Source of the DNA: Moorella sp. Hama-1
GTDB lineage: Bacteria > Bacillota > DSM-521 > Neomoorellales > Neomoorellaceae
Direction of reading: 5' to 3'
NCBI RefSeq assembly: GCF_023734095.1
Contig: NZ_AP024620.1
Span: 616,501-680,500, forward strand
DNA length: 64,000 nt
The position numbers and the translations under genes are program-made. The notes beneath the pieces were generated by a model, which worked only from the letters and a program-made list of their open reading frames with translations, was not told where the DNA came from and searched no databases. Each line of letters begins with the position of its first letter. Positions within the stretch are counted from its first letter, which is position 1. Shown here piece after piece: positions 19,065 through 28,800 of the stretch.

Positions 19065-21086
19065 ATGAGCGCTCAGCAGCTATTTCTGCTGTCCATTCTC
19101 CTGTATGCCGCCGGAGCAGTTGCCTCCCTGGCGCTGAATAGAGCCGGTAAAATGGCCAACTATGCTTCAGGAATAAGCGCCTTTGGGGCAGCAAGTGCCG
19201 GGATGGCTGCGGCCATCCCGGCCTTCGCTCGTGGAACGGGCTTTACGATGGAAGCGGCGGGGGTTATTCCCTTTGCGCGCTTTATTATCCAGGTCGATCC
19301 CTTTTCTGCCTTTATGGTGCTGGTCATTTCGCTGCTGGCCGCCGCTACAGCTATTTACTCCCTTGCTTATCAGGAGGAGTATGTCGGGAGGGGCGCCGGG
19401 GTACTGGGCTTTTTGAATAACATTTTCCTTGCGTCCATGGTCCTGGTGGTTGCTAGCGGCGACGCCTTCTATTTTCTCGTTTTTTGGGAGCTGATGACCC
19501 TGGTTTCCTATTTCCTGGTTAGTTTCGACCAGGAAAACCGGGAGAGTGTCAATGCCGGGTTTATCTATTTCCTGGTGGCCCACGCCGGGGCAGTAATGAT
19601 TATGCTGTCATTCATTATATTTTTTGTCCATACGGGCACCTTTGATTTTGCTTCCTTCCGCAATGCAAACCTTCCGCCGGCTACCAAACACCTGGCCTTC
19701 TTGCTGGCCTTCTTCGGGTTCGGGGCCAAAGCCGGTATTATGCCACTCCACTTCTGGCTGCCGCGGGCTCACCCTGCGGCTCCTTCCAACGTTTCCGCCC
19801 TCATGTCGGGTGTGATGATTAAAACCGCTATCTACGGCATCCTCAGGGTCAGTGTCGATTTCCTCGGCGCTTCCGTCTGGTGGTGGGGTCTTACGGTCCT
19901 GGCCTTCGGAGCAATCGCGGCGGTTCTGGGTGTGCTTTACGCAATAAGTGAAAATGATCTCAAGCGGCTGCTGGCCTATTCCAGTATCGAAAACGTGGGG
20001 ATTATCCTGATGGGCGTCGGTGCTGGCATGATTGGCATAGCCAGGGGAGAACCCGTTCTGGGAGTGCTCGGCATCCTGGCGGGGCTCTACCACCTGGTAA
20101 ACCATGCTGTCTTCAAAGGCCTCCTTTTTCTCGGGGCCGGTTCGGTAATCTATCGCCTCCACACGAAAAACATGGAGGAGATGGGCGGGCTGGCCAGGCG
20201 AATGCCGTGGACCGGATTGGCTTTTCTGACCGGCGCTTTGGCCATCGCGGCTATTCCCCCTCTCAACGGTTTTGTTAGTGAATGGTTTATCTATCACTCA
20301 CTGTTCCTGGCGAGCACCAGCAGCCTCCCGGCGGTCAAAGTGCTGTCACCCCTTTTGGCAATCATGCTCGCTCTAACGGGCGCCCTGGCGGCGATGTGTT
20401 TTGTCAAGGCTTATGGGGTCACTTTTGCCGGCCCCTTCCGCAGCGAGCATGCCCGGGAGGCCAGGGAAGTGCCGGTGCCGATGCTTACCGGGATGGCGAT
20501 TCTGGCGGCTGGCTGCCTTGCCCTCGGGCTGGGCGCACCGGTTGTTGCTCCTTATATTGGCAATGTGGCCGCGGCGTTGCTGGGCACCTCTCCGGTCCGG
20601 GTAAGTGACGGGTTGCTGGTATTTCCGGCCAGCAGCGCCCGGGCCATGCTCTCCCCGCCCCTCATTGCCCTTCTCCTCGCGGGGCTTGTCATGCTACCCC
20701 TGTTAATTGTTGGGATACAGGGTGGGATGCAGGCCGGGCGGCGGATCGATGCCGAGCCGTGGGCATGCGGATATAAGTACTCACCGCGGATGGTGTACGC
20801 GGCTACCGCCTTTGCCCAGCCATTGAGGGTGCTTTTCCGCCCGGCCTATTTGCTAAAGACCACCCTCGCGGCGCCGGGCTATACCATTGCGGCGTATGGC
20901 AAGGACGCAGTGGTCTACGTCGCCCGCGTGGAGTCGATGTGGAAAGATTATCTCTACGGTCCCCTGTTACGGGGTATGGTACGTCTGGGTAAACGGGTGC
21001 AAGCCCTCCAGATAGGGAATGTCCGGCTGTATTGCCTGTATATAATCGTGACGCTCGTAGTCCTGCTGGTAGTAACGGTCAGATAG
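19065..21086 (+). CDS. hyfB: Hydrogenase-4 membrane subunit HyfB
   Basis: 673 aa, almost the same length as E. coli HyfB. A NuoL/Mrp antiporter-type protein with about 16 membrane helices that forms part of the ion-translocating arm of group 4 hydrogenases. Seen: the conserved core PLHFWLPRAHPAAPSNVSAL (residues about 225-245) with its Lys just before (FGAKAGIM), LLAYSSIENVGI, and LYHLVNHAVFKGLLFLGAG. The long C-terminal part (AEPWACGYKYSPRM) is also typical. ATG 19065 follows GGGAGG. First of the hyf genes. The 176-bp gap after cooF shows no clear terminator, so it is probably co-transcribed. Confidence 0.95.
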   Translation: MSAQQLFLLSILLYAAGAVASLALNRAGKMANYASGISAFGAASAGMAAAIPAFARGTGFTMEAAGVIPFARFIIQVDPFSAFMVLVISLLAAATAIYSLAYQEEYVGRGAGVLGFLNNIFLASMVLVVASGDAFYFLVFWELMTLVSYFLVSFDQENRESVNAGFIYFLVAHAGAVMIMLSFIIFFVHTGTFDFASFRNANLPPATKHLAFLLAFFGFGAKAGIMPLHFWLPRAHPAAPSNVSALMSGVMIKTAIYGILRVSVDFLGASVWWWGLTVLAFGAIAAVLGVLYAISENDLKRLLAYSSIENVGIILMGVGAGMIGIARGEPVLGVLGILAGLYHLVNHAVFKGLLFLGAGSVIYRLHTKNMEEMGGLARRMPWTGLAFLTGALAIAAIPPLNGFVSEWFIYHSLFLASTSSLPAVKVLSPLLAIMLALTGALAAMCFVKAYGVTFAGPFRSEHAREAREVPVPMLTGMAILAAGCLALGLGAPVVAPYIGNVAAALLGTSPVRVSDGLLVFPASSARAMLSPPLIALLLAGLVMLPLLIVGIQGGMQAGRRIDAEPWACGYKYSPRMVYAATAFAQPLRVLFRPAYLLKTTLAAPGYTIAAYGKDAVVYVARVESMWKDYLYGPLLRGMVRLGKRVQALQIGNVRLYCLYIIVTLVVLLVVTVR

Positions 21087-21098
21087 GAGGAGAGAAAG

Positions 21099-22040
21099 AT
21101 GCCCGGTAACGAGTTGCTCCCCGTCGGCCTGGTGCAGGCCTTGCTCGTCCTGCTGGCAGCACCTCTTTTTACGGGCTTTTCCCGCACTTTAAGGGCGAAG
21201 CTGCACTCCAGGAAAGGTCCCGGTATTTTTCAGAACTACCGGGATATCTTTAAACTCATCCAAAGGCAAGAGGTGGTGCCTGCCCAGGCCGGCTGGGTCT
21301 TCCGGTTTACCCCCTATATAGTGATGGCAACCACCCTGCTCATTGCCATGGTGCTTCCGGTTTTAACCCTGCAGTCGCCCCTGGGGATGGCCGGGGATGT
21401 CATCGCTGTCGTTTACCTGTTCACCGCGGTCCGCTTCTTCTTTGCCCTTGCAGGTCTGGATTCCGGCAGCGGGTTCGCCGGGATAGGAGCCAGCCGGGAG
21501 ATGGCCCTGGCCGTGCTCGTCGAGCCAACTATTATCCTGGTGCTGTTCGTGGTCGCCCTTCTCGCCGGGACGACCGATCTGGGAACAATCAGCCAGAAGG
21601 TGGCGGCCGGTGAGATATCATATTTTACCCCGGCAGTCTGGCTGGCCATGGCTTCCTTTGCTGTCGCCACCTTCATCGAAACTGGCAAGCTGCCCTTTGA
21701 CCTGGCGGAAGCAGAACAGGAGATTCAGGAGGGGCCCCTTACGGAATATTCCGGCCGCTCCCTGGCCCTCCTGAAATGGGGTTTGTATATGAAGCAGGTT
21801 GTGGTGATCGCCCTGTTTCTGGCCGTTTTCTTCCCCTTTGGGAGCGCGGCGGTGGTCAGTACTTCCTCCCTCCTGGTATCCACGGCTGTCTTTTTATTGA
21901 AGGTTGCCGGTTTTTACGTGATCGCTGCCCTGCTGGAAAACGGCATGGCCAGATTCCTCCTTTTTAAGGCCCCCGCAGTAACCTGGGTGGCTTTCGGCAT
22001 AGCCATGTTGTCCTTCGTTTTCTACCTGGCCAATGTTTAA
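21099..22040 (+). CDS. hyfC: Hydrogenase-4 membrane subunit HyfC (NuoH-like)
   Basis: 313 aa, about eight membrane helices, homologous to NuoH/HycD, the subunit that joins the membrane arm to the catalytic module. Seen: KLHSRKGPGIFQNYRDIFKL at residues 30-50, AGLDSGSGFAGIGASREMAL, and IETGKLPFDLAEAEQEIQEG, the hallmark acidic loop of the family. GGAGGAG ends 9 nt before the ATG. It is 12 bp after hyfB. Confidence 0.95.
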   Translation: MPGNELLPVGLVQALLVLLAAPLFTGFSRTLRAKLHSRKGPGIFQNYRDIFKLIQRQEVVPAQAGWVFRFTPYIVMATTLLIAMVLPVLTLQSPLGMAGDVIAVVYLFTAVRFFFALAGLDSGSGFAGIGASREMALAVLVEPTIILVLFVVALLAGTTDLGTISQKVAAGEISYFTPAVWLAMASFAVATFIETGKLPFDLAEAEQEIQEGPLTEYSGRSLALLKWGLYMKQVVVIALFLAVFFPFGSAAVVSTSSLLVSTAVFLLKVAGFYVIAALLENGMARFLLFKAPAVTWVAFGIAMLSFVFYLANV

Positions 22041-22063
22041 TAGATGCGGGAGGGGATCTGATA

Positions 22064-22714
22064 GTGTCCGGCACTAGCGTAGTCAACGCCCTGGCTGTGC
22101 TGCTCATCCTGACCTCGATGCTGGTGGTGGAAACCAGAAAGCTCCGGAGGGCGGCGTACATGTACAGTATCCAGTCCCTGGTCCTGGTGGCGATTTTTCT
22201 GTCCCTGGCCGTATTTATGCAGGCAGAACCGCTGTACATCTGGTCCATTACTGCCCTCATCACCAAGACCTTCCTAGTGCCCTATCTCATCATCAGGACC
22301 CTCAAAACGGTAGGGAACCAGGAAGAGGAGGGGCTGGCGCTGGAGACAAGCTCGTCTATTTTTCTTGCGGTGGGCCTGGTGGCTTTATCCTTCGTGGTAG
22401 TCGAGCCTTTTCATATGCATGCGGTACTAAAGTTGAAGGTTGCGCTGGCGGTTTCTATAGCTCATTTTCTCCTCGGGTTGCTCTGTATACTTGCTAGAAG
22501 AAATGCCCTCAAGCAGATATTGGGCTATTGCCTGATGGAAAACGGCTCGCATTTGACCCTGGCCATCATGGCTTACAACGCCCCCGAAACGGTAGAAATC
22601 GGCATCCTGACCGATGCGGTTTTTGCGGTCCTGATCATGACGATCATAGCCAGGCGCCTCTTCAAGGTCTTCGGCACCCTGGATACGGATAAGCTCACAC
22701 TACTAAAGGGTTAG
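22064..22714 (+). CDS. hyfE: Hydrogenase-4 membrane subunit HyfE (NuoK-like)
   Basis: 216 aa, the same length as E. coli HyfE. Six to seven predicted membrane helices; the C-terminal half resembles NuoK/MrpC. Seen: GLLCILARRNALKQILGYCLMENG, a motif with the Glu conserved in NuoK-like proteins. It starts at GTG 22064 with GGGAGGGG upstream. It directly abuts hyfF. Confidence 0.92.
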   Translation: MSGTSVVNALAVLLILTSMLVVETRKLRRAAYMYSIQSLVLVAIFLSLAVFMQAEPLYIWSITALITKTFLVPYLIIRTLKTVGNQEEEGLALETSSSIFLAVGLVALSFVVVEPFHMHAVLKLKVALAVSIAHFLLGLLCILARRNALKQILGYCLMENGSHLTLAIMAYNAPETVEIGILTDAVFAVLIMTIIARRLFKVFGTLDTDKLTLLKG

Positions 22715-24202
22715 GTGATAGAAGTGGGGGAGAATATTTTATTCTACTTGCCCGCGGTGCCGCTGGGAACGGCCCTGCTGGCTTTCGGGATAAGGTCCCG
22801 GCGCATGGTGGAGGTTGTCCACTTGGCCGGGATTAGTAGCGTGGCCCTTCTCTCCTTGCTGCTGGTGCAAGATGTCCTTAGGGGACAAACGCTGCTGGCC
22901 CTGGACGGGATGCTCTACGCCGACGGCCTCACGGCGCTCCTAGTTCTTATTATCGGGGTGGTAGGGTTTTTGGACGGTTTTTACTCTATAGGATATTTGC
23001 GACATGACCTGGCGCAAGGCGAAGTAGATGCGAGGGGCGTCTGCGCTTATTACGGTTTTTACCATCTACTTTTGTTGACGATGGTTCTTGCTGCTATATC
23101 TAACAATATTGCTATTATGTGGGCTGCGGTGGAGGCAACCACCCTGGGCTCAGCCTTCCTGGTCGGGTTCTATAAACACAAGACTGCGGCGGAAGCTGCC
23201 TGGAAGTACGTCCTGATTTGCAGCGTCGGCCTGGCCTTTGCCCTGTACGGGACCATCCTGACCTACTCCAATGCCTTTGCTGTGGTGCAGGACGCCCACA
23301 GGGCGATGCTATGGACTGAGTTAGTAGGGATAGCCCGGGGACTCGACCCGCAGGTAATGAAACTGGCCTTTGTCTTCATCTTGATCGGTTACGGCGCCAA
23401 GGTCGGCCTGGTTCCTATGCACACCTGGTTGCCCGACACCTACAGCGAGGCCCCGAGCCCGGTTAGCGCCCTGCTGTCGGGTGTACTGATGAAGTGCGTG
23501 TTATTTGGGATATTAAGATATTATGCCATTGCCTTGCAGGCCGTCGGTAAGGAATTCCCCCAGACCCTGCTCCTCATCTTCGGCCTTCTCTCAGTGGGTG
23601 TCGCGGCTTTCTTCATCCTGGTGCAGAACGACATCAAAAGGAAGCTGGCTTACAGTAGTGTTGAGCATGTAGGCATCATCGCCACCGGCCTGGGCGCAGG
23701 AGGGCCGCTGGGAATACTTGCCGCGCTCTTTCACGTCATCAACCATAGCCTCACTAAATCCCTTTTGTTCTGCACGGTGGGTAATGTGGCTCGCAAGTAT
23801 GGTACCAGGGACGCCCAGAAGATCCGGGGTATGCTAAAGGTGGCCCCCTTTACGGGCTTTATGTTCATGGCCGGCCTGCTGGCTGTGGTCGGTGCACCGC
23901 CTTTCAGCATTTTCGTAAGCGAGTTTATGACCCTGGCGGCCGGCCTGCAGGCCGGGTATTTCTGGCCGATGATCCTCTTTCTTGTCCTTCTGGTGGTCGT
24001 TTTTGTTGCATTTATTATCCTTATAAGCGACACGGTTCTCGGTTTTCCTCCGGAGGACCTCCCCCGGGGTGACGCCGGCTGGCTGTGCTTGTTGCCCCTC
24101 GGGGTCCTGTTCGTGCTCATGGCCGGGCTGGGGATATATGTACCGGCCCCGCTAAATCAATTACTGCAGGGCGCAGTCAGCGTTGTCCTGGGAGGTAAAT
24201 GA
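22715..24202 (+). CDS. hyfF: Hydrogenase-4 antiporter-like subunit HyfF
   Basis: 495 aa NuoL/M/N-type proton- or sodium-translocating membrane protein. Seen: AAVEATTLGSAFLVGFYKHK, then GYGAKVGLVPMHTWLPDTYSEAPSPVSAL (residues about 225-255), KRKLAYSSVEHVGI and FHVINHSLTKSLLF, i.e. the Glu, Lys and His residues of the half-channels. It starts at GTG 22715 immediately after the hyfE stop. A 55-bp gap separates it from the next antiporter-like gene. Confidence 0.94.
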   Translation: MIEVGENILFYLPAVPLGTALLAFGIRSRRMVEVVHLAGISSVALLSLLLVQDVLRGQTLLALDGMLYADGLTALLVLIIGVVGFLDGFYSIGYLRHDLAQGEVDARGVCAYYGFYHLLLLTMVLAAISNNIAIMWAAVEATTLGSAFLVGFYKHKTAAEAAWKYVLICSVGLAFALYGTILTYSNAFAVVQDAHRAMLWTELVGIARGLDPQVMKLAFVFILIGYGAKVGLVPMHTWLPDTYSEAPSPVSALLSGVLMKCVLFGILRYYAIALQAVGKEFPQTLLLIFGLLSVGVAAFFILVQNDIKRKLAYSSVEHVGIIATGLGAGGPLGILAALFHVINHSLTKSLLFCTVGNVARKYGTRDAQKIRGMLKVAPFTGFMFMAGLLAVVGAPPFSIFVSEFMTLAAGLQAGYFWPMILFLVLLVVVFVAFIILISDTVLGFPPEDLPRGDAGWLCLLPLGVLFVLMAGLGIYVPAPLNQLLQGAVSVVLGGK

Positions 24203-24257
24203 AATTGTTAGCAAAAGGTCGATCCCATTAATGAGGGATACTGGAGGTGCGCTTTAG

Positions 24258-25697
24258 ATGATTTGGTATGCGCTGGGAAGCATCTTGCTGCCGGTATTAG
24301 GAAGCCCCCTGGTCCTATTTTTACCGGAGCGACACGTGAAAAAGGCAAGCCAGTTTTTCTCCCTCCTGGCTTTTATCAGCGGTTTGCTTTTACTGATCGC
24401 TTTTGCGGTCAACCGCGCGAGCTTCACCCGGGAACTGGTGACTATAAACGGTATTAACTGCTACGGCGTCACTATAGATACCCTCAGCGTCCTGGTCAAC
24501 TTCATGGTAGTTTTCCTCGGCTGGCTGATCTGCACCTACTCGGCCGGGTACATGAGCCCTGACAACAAAGAGCATCCGATTAAAGAGGGGGTTCCCCGGT
24601 TTTATGCTCTCATGCTGCTTTTTATCGGCTCTATGGCGGGCGTGGTCTTCTCTTCCACGCTCCTCGGGCTCCTGTTCTTCTTTGAAATGACTGGTCTCTG
24701 CTCGTGGGGTTTGATCGGATTTTACGGGGATCAAAAATCCCGGAATTCCGCCCTCTGGGCGATTATACTCACTCACACCGCCGCGCTGGGACTCTATGTG
24801 GCTACTGCCTATCTCTATATAAACACCGGCAGCTTCGCGGTGACCGCCCTTAATAAATTAACGGACGCCGGGAAAACCATTGCCTTTATCGGAATCCTGA
24901 TCGCCTGCTGGGGTAAGTCCGCCCAGCTTCCTTTTCATCCCTGGCTCCCCCGGGCGATGGTGGCGCCGACGCCGGTGAGCGCCTATTTGCATGCCGCTTC
25001 GATGGTTAAGGTCGGCGTCTACATCTTTGCCCGGACCGTCCTGGCAACGGGGTCGGTTCCCCAGGTGATCGGCCAGGTCGGGGCCATCATGGCGGTGGTC
25101 ACCATGATCTACGGTTTTATCATGTATTTCCCGCAGGATGATATGAAGCGACTCCTCGCCTACTCGACGATCAGCCAGCTCGCTTACATTTTCCTGGCGA
25201 TCTCCATTTCCATCTACGGCTCCAGGATGGCCTTTAACGGAGCGGTGGCTCACATCTTTAACCACGCTTTTGCTAAGGGGCTCTTCTTCCTGGTTGCAGG
25301 TGCGCTGTCCTATACAACCGGTACCCGCCAGCTCTCGCTGCTCAAGGGAATTCTAAATAAAATCCCGGTGGTGGGTTTGGGTTATATTGCGGCTGCTATG
25401 GCCATTACCGGCGTTCCCCCCTTTAATGGTTTTTTTAGCAAATTCATGATCATAATTAGCGGTTTTGAGATTGGCAGGCACTACCCGCTGATCCTTGCCC
25501 TGATTATCGTTACGGTTATTGAATCCGTTGGCAGTTTCATCTGGTTCCTGAAGTGGATGGGAGCGAACGTCCTGGGGGCACCCTCGGAGGTAGTTGCCAG
25601 GGCGGCTGAACCGCCTCTGGCGATCAAATTTGTTCTCGCCGTGCTCATGATCATGACCCTGATTTCCCAGTACATTGTTTTGTTCCTGTTAAGCTAG
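24258..25697 (+). CDS. hyfD: Hydrogenase-4 antiporter-like subunit HyfD
   Basis: 479 aa, the same length as E. coli HyfD; a third NuoL/M/N-type protein. Seen: FEMTGLCSWGLIGFYGD with the conserved Glu, CWGKSAQLPFHPWLPRAMVAPTPVSAYLHAASMVKVGVY, KRLLAYSTISQLAYI and IFNHAFAKGLFFL. ATG 24258 has GGAGGTG 9 nt upstream. Its place after hyfF, rather than between hyfC and hyfE, differs from E. coli. With three antiporter-like subunits the arm could move several ions per H2 (inference). Confidence 0.92.
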   Translation: MIWYALGSILLPVLGSPLVLFLPERHVKKASQFFSLLAFISGLLLLIAFAVNRASFTRELVTINGINCYGVTIDTLSVLVNFMVVFLGWLICTYSAGYMSPDNKEHPIKEGVPRFYALMLLFIGSMAGVVFSSTLLGLLFFFEMTGLCSWGLIGFYGDQKSRNSALWAIILTHTAALGLYVATAYLYINTGSFAVTALNKLTDAGKTIAFIGILIACWGKSAQLPFHPWLPRAMVAPTPVSAYLHAASMVKVGVYIFARTVLATGSVPQVIGQVGAIMAVVTMIYGFIMYFPQDDMKRLLAYSTISQLAYIFLAISISIYGSRMAFNGAVAHIFNHAFAKGLFFLVAGALSYTTGTRQLSLLKGILNKIPVVGLGYIAAAMAITGVPPFNGFFSKFMIIISGFEIGRHYPLILALIIVTVIESVGSFIWFLKWMGANVLGAPSEVVARAAEPPLAIKFVLAVLMIMTLISQYIVLFLLS

Positions 25698-25720
25698 AGG
25701 GAAAAGGAGGTTGCCAGAGC

Positions 25721-27454
25721 ATGCCAAATGAAATGAAATCCCGACAGGTCGGGAAAAAATACGTGGAGGCCTTGCGGTCTAAGTTCGGGGCGGCGATTCT
25801 TGCCGAGGTCTGGCAAACACCGGACCAGGTAACCCTGACGGTCGAACTCAGCTCCCTCCCGGAAATTGTGGAAGAGACATATTACCGGCAGGGCGGGTGG
25901 CTCTCCAGTGTTGTCGGCAATGATGAGCGCGGCTTGAACGGCCACTTTGCGGTATACTACGTTTTATCCATCGAGAAAGAGGGGGCTCCCGATAAAAACT
26001 TCTGGTTGACGGTGAAGGCCCTGGTTCCTGCCCATAAACCGGAGTTTCCTTCGGTAACTCCGCGGGTGCCGGCCGCCGTATGGTACGAGCGGGAAGTGCG
26101 GGATATGTTCGGCCTGGAGCCGGTGGGCCTCCCGGATACGAGGAGGCTGGTGTTGCCCGATGACTGGCCGGATAACCTGTATCCCCTGCGGAAGGACGCC
26201 ATGGATTACCGCTTCCGCCCCGACCCGGTGGTAGAGGAAGAAAACTACAAGTTTATCGCAGTAGAAGGGGAGGGTATTGTCGAGGTACCCCTGGGGCCGC
26301 TGCACATTACTTCCGACGAGCCCGGGCACTTCCGGCTCTATGTCGACGGCGAGTATATCGTGGACGCCGACTACCGCCTTTTCTACGTGCACCGGGGGAT
26401 GGAGAAACTGGCCGAGAACCGCATGGACTACGACCAGGTCACCTTCCTGGCCGAGCGGATCTGCGGAATCTGTGGTTACGCCCATAGCGTGGCGTATGCG
26501 TCGGCGGTGGAAACGGCCAACGGGATCGAGGTCCCGCCGCGGGCCCAGTACATCCGCACCATCCTGCTGGAGGTGGAGAGGATGCACAGCCACCTCCTGA
26601 ATCTGGGGCTGGCGGCCCACCTGGTGGGTTTCGATGCGGGTTTCATGCACTTCTTCCGGGTCCGGGAGAAGGCCATGCAAATGGCCGAGATTCTTACGGG
26701 GGGCCGTAAAAGCTACGGCATGAACCTGATTGGCGGCGTGCGCCGGGATATTTTAAAAGAAGAAAGGGACCAGGTCTTGCGCTTAATTGCCGAGCTCCGG
26801 TCCGAACTGGATGACCTCCTCGATATGCTGGTAAATACGCCCAATTTTGTCTCGCGAACCCAGGGAGTGGGCCGCCTGGATCCCAAGGTGGCCCGGGACT
26901 TCAGCCCGGTAGGTCCGAATATCCGGGGCTCCGGGTATACCCGCGATACGCGGGCGGACCATCCCTATGGGGCCTATGACCGTGTGTCCTGGAACGTCAT
27001 TTCCAAAAACGGATGCGACGTTCTTTCCAGGCAACTGGTGCGGGCGGCCGAGCTGTATGAGTCCTTTCAAATTATTGAGAGGTGCCTGGACGCAATGCCT
27101 CCCGGCCCGGTTCTGGTGGAGGGGTTTACCTATAAACCGGGCACCTACGCCCTGGGATATGTGGAAGCCCCTCGGGGAGAAGACGTCCACTGGGTCATGA
27201 CCGGAAACAACCAGCAGGTCTACCGGTGGAGGTCGCGGGCCTCGACCTATAATAACTGGCCGTCCCTCCGCTACATGTTTCGCGGTAACACGGTGTCCGA
27301 TGCTCCCCTCATCGTGGCCAGCATCGATCCCTGCTATTCCTGTACGGAAAGGGTTACGGTGGTGGATGTGCGTAAAAAGAAGGCGAGGACGATCGAATAT
27401 AAGGAGCTGGAACGGTATTGCCGGGAAAGGAAATACTCGCCGCTAAAACCTTAG
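25721..27454 (+). CDS. hyfG: Group 4 [NiFe]-hydrogenase large subunit HyfG/HycE
   Basis: 577 aa fusion: residues 1-180 are a NuoC-like (30-kDa) domain (PSVTPRVPAAVWYEREVRDMFGL), the rest a NuoD-like catalytic domain. Nickel-binding motifs are present at both ends: RICGICGYAHS (about residue 247) and DPCYSCTERV (about residue 540). So it can hold a Ni-Fe site, unlike complex I. The sequence after the second motif runs on for about 30 residues (VTVVDVRKKKARTIEY...). The family is C-terminally processed by HycI-type peptidases, and a peptidase gene is downstream. GGAGG lies 8-12 nt before the ATG. Confidence 0.96.
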   Translation: MPNEMKSRQVGKKYVEALRSKFGAAILAEVWQTPDQVTLTVELSSLPEIVEETYYRQGGWLSSVVGNDERGLNGHFAVYYVLSIEKEGAPDKNFWLTVKALVPAHKPEFPSVTPRVPAAVWYEREVRDMFGLEPVGLPDTRRLVLPDDWPDNLYPLRKDAMDYRFRPDPVVEEENYKFIAVEGEGIVEVPLGPLHITSDEPGHFRLYVDGEYIVDADYRLFYVHRGMEKLAENRMDYDQVTFLAERICGICGYAHSVAYASAVETANGIEVPPRAQYIRTILLEVERMHSHLLNLGLAAHLVGFDAGFMHFFRVREKAMQMAEILTGGRKSYGMNLIGGVRRDILKEERDQVLRLIAELRSELDDLLDMLVNTPNFVSRTQGVGRLDPKVARDFSPVGPNIRGSGYTRDTRADHPYGAYDRVSWNVISKNGCDVLSRQLVRAAELYESFQIIERCLDAMPPGPVLVEGFTYKPGTYALGYVEAPRGEDVHWVMTGNNQQVYRWRSRASTYNNWPSLRYMFRGNTVSDAPLIVASIDPCYSCTERVTVVDVRKKKARTIEYKELERYCRERKYSPLKP

Positions 27455-27493
27455 CGCAGCTATAAGCGAGCAAAAGGAAGGGGGATTCCCAGG

Positions 27494-28045
27494 ATGCTAA
27501 AATTGCTAAGAAAAGCGCTACAGGTCGGGGAGGCTACTGTTGCGTATCCCTTTAAACCGGTAGAGGTGGCACCTGGCTTTCGCGGTAAACCGGTTTACGA
27601 CTTTAGCCGGTGTATCGCGTGCGGCGCCTGTGCTACGGCTTGCCCGCCCAATGCCATTACCATGGACTGCGATGTAGAGCGGGGGGTTAAGTCCTGGAAT
27701 ATAAACTACGGCCGCTGTATTTTCTGCGGCCGCTGCGATGAGGTGTGCCCTACGGGCGCCATCGTTCTTTCGGCAGAGTTTGAATTGGCCGCCGCCAGCA
27801 AGGAGGACCTGTACTGCCGGGCTGAGCTCAAGCTTTGTAAGTGCATCTCCTGCGGTGCATACTTTGCACCCTGTCGCGAACTGGAATACGTGCTGGCCAG
27901 CCTCAAGCAGGCAGGATTGCCGGAGAGCGGCCACGAAGGCTGGGAGCAGATTCTGAAGTTATGCCCGAAGTGCCGGCGCCGTAAGGCGGGGAGTGCCGCC
28001 GGAACCTTTGGGCGTGCGGGCAAGGTCCTGGGAGGGAGGCGGTAA
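27494..28045 (+). CDS. hyfH: Hydrogenase electron-transfer subunit HyfH/HycF
   Basis: 183 aa, the E. coli HyfH length. Two 4Fe-4S motifs are seen, CIACGACATACPPNAI and CIFCGRCDEVCPTGAI, as in NuoI. A C-terminal Cys-rich stretch (CKCISCGAYFAPC, then CPKCRRRK) may bind another metal. It should take electrons from the CooF-like protein and pass them to HyfI. The start follows GAAGGGGG. Only 2 bp separate it from hyfI. Confidence 0.95.
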   Translation: MLKLLRKALQVGEATVAYPFKPVEVAPGFRGKPVYDFSRCIACGACATACPPNAITMDCDVERGVKSWNINYGRCIFCGRCDEVCPTGAIVLSAEFELAAASKEDLYCRAELKLCKCISCGAYFAPCRELEYVLASLKQAGLPESGHEGWEQILKLCPKCRRRKAGSAAGTFGRAGKVLGGRR

Positions 28046-28047
28046 GG

Positions 28048-28800
28048 ATGGGTCAGGAAGTAAGACTGGCAGATTTGAAGGCGAAGCTGAAAAACGTCAT
28101 CAAACGCTCCGTCTATGTGTACCGGGTCGACTGTGGTGGCTGCAACGGGTGCGAGATCGAGATTTTCGGTGCCATCACACCGGTTTATGACGCGGAAAGG
28201 TTTGGGATCAAGGTGGTGGCCTCCCCAAGGCATGCCGACCTTCTGCTCTTCACCGGAGCCATGACCAGGGCCATGCGGCTGCCGGCCATACGGGCGTATC
28301 AAGCGGCCCCCGATCCCAAAATCGTGGTAGCCTACGGCGCGTGTGGCTGTAGCGGCGGTATCTTTCACGACTGTTACAGTGTGTGGGGAGGGGCTGACAG
28401 CATTTTCCCGGTAGATGTCTATATTCCCGGCTGTCCTCCAACTCCGGCAGCGACGTTGTACGGCCTGGCTGTGGCCCTGGATTTACTCCAACAAAAGATT
28501 AAAGGAGAGCAGTTTGCAGAAACGGAGGTTACCCGGGTTGTTCCGCAATACGAGGGAGTTGGCCCCGAACTGGCCAAAGAGATTGAGCAGGAGGCCCGCC
28601 GTTTGAGCGGTTATCTGCATGGCCGGCGCCTAGCCGCGCAATATCTCCAGTTCGTCAGGGAAGGAGACCTGCTGGCGGTCGACCGGAAGATTAAAGAGGT
28701 GATCAAGGAGGAGAAAGACCCGCGCCTGGCCGAAGTTTTTCTGAGCTTGCACAAAATTTATCTGGAGAAGATGGAGAGGGTAGGCCGTAATGCCGGGTAA
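28048..28800 (+). CDS. hyfI: Group 4 [NiFe]-hydrogenase small subunit HyfI/HycG
   Basis: 250 aa NuoB-like subunit holding the proximal 4Fe-4S cluster. Seen: VDCGGCNGCEIEIFGAITP (residues about 29-47), AYGACGCSGGIF and VYIPGCPPTPAATLYGLA, which supply the four Cys ligands. Overlaps hycH by 11 bp. Confidence 0.96.
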   Translation: MGQEVRLADLKAKLKNVIKRSVYVYRVDCGGCNGCEIEIFGAITPVYDAERFGIKVVASPRHADLLLFTGAMTRAMRLPAIRAYQAAPDPKIVVAYGACGCSGGIFHDCYSVWGGADSIFPVDVYIPGCPPTPAATLYGLAVALDLLQQKIKGEQFAETEVTRVVPQYEGVGPELAKEIEQEARRLSGYLHGRRLAAQYLQFVREGDLLAVDRKIKEVIKEEKDPRLAEVFLSLHKIYLEKMERVGRNAG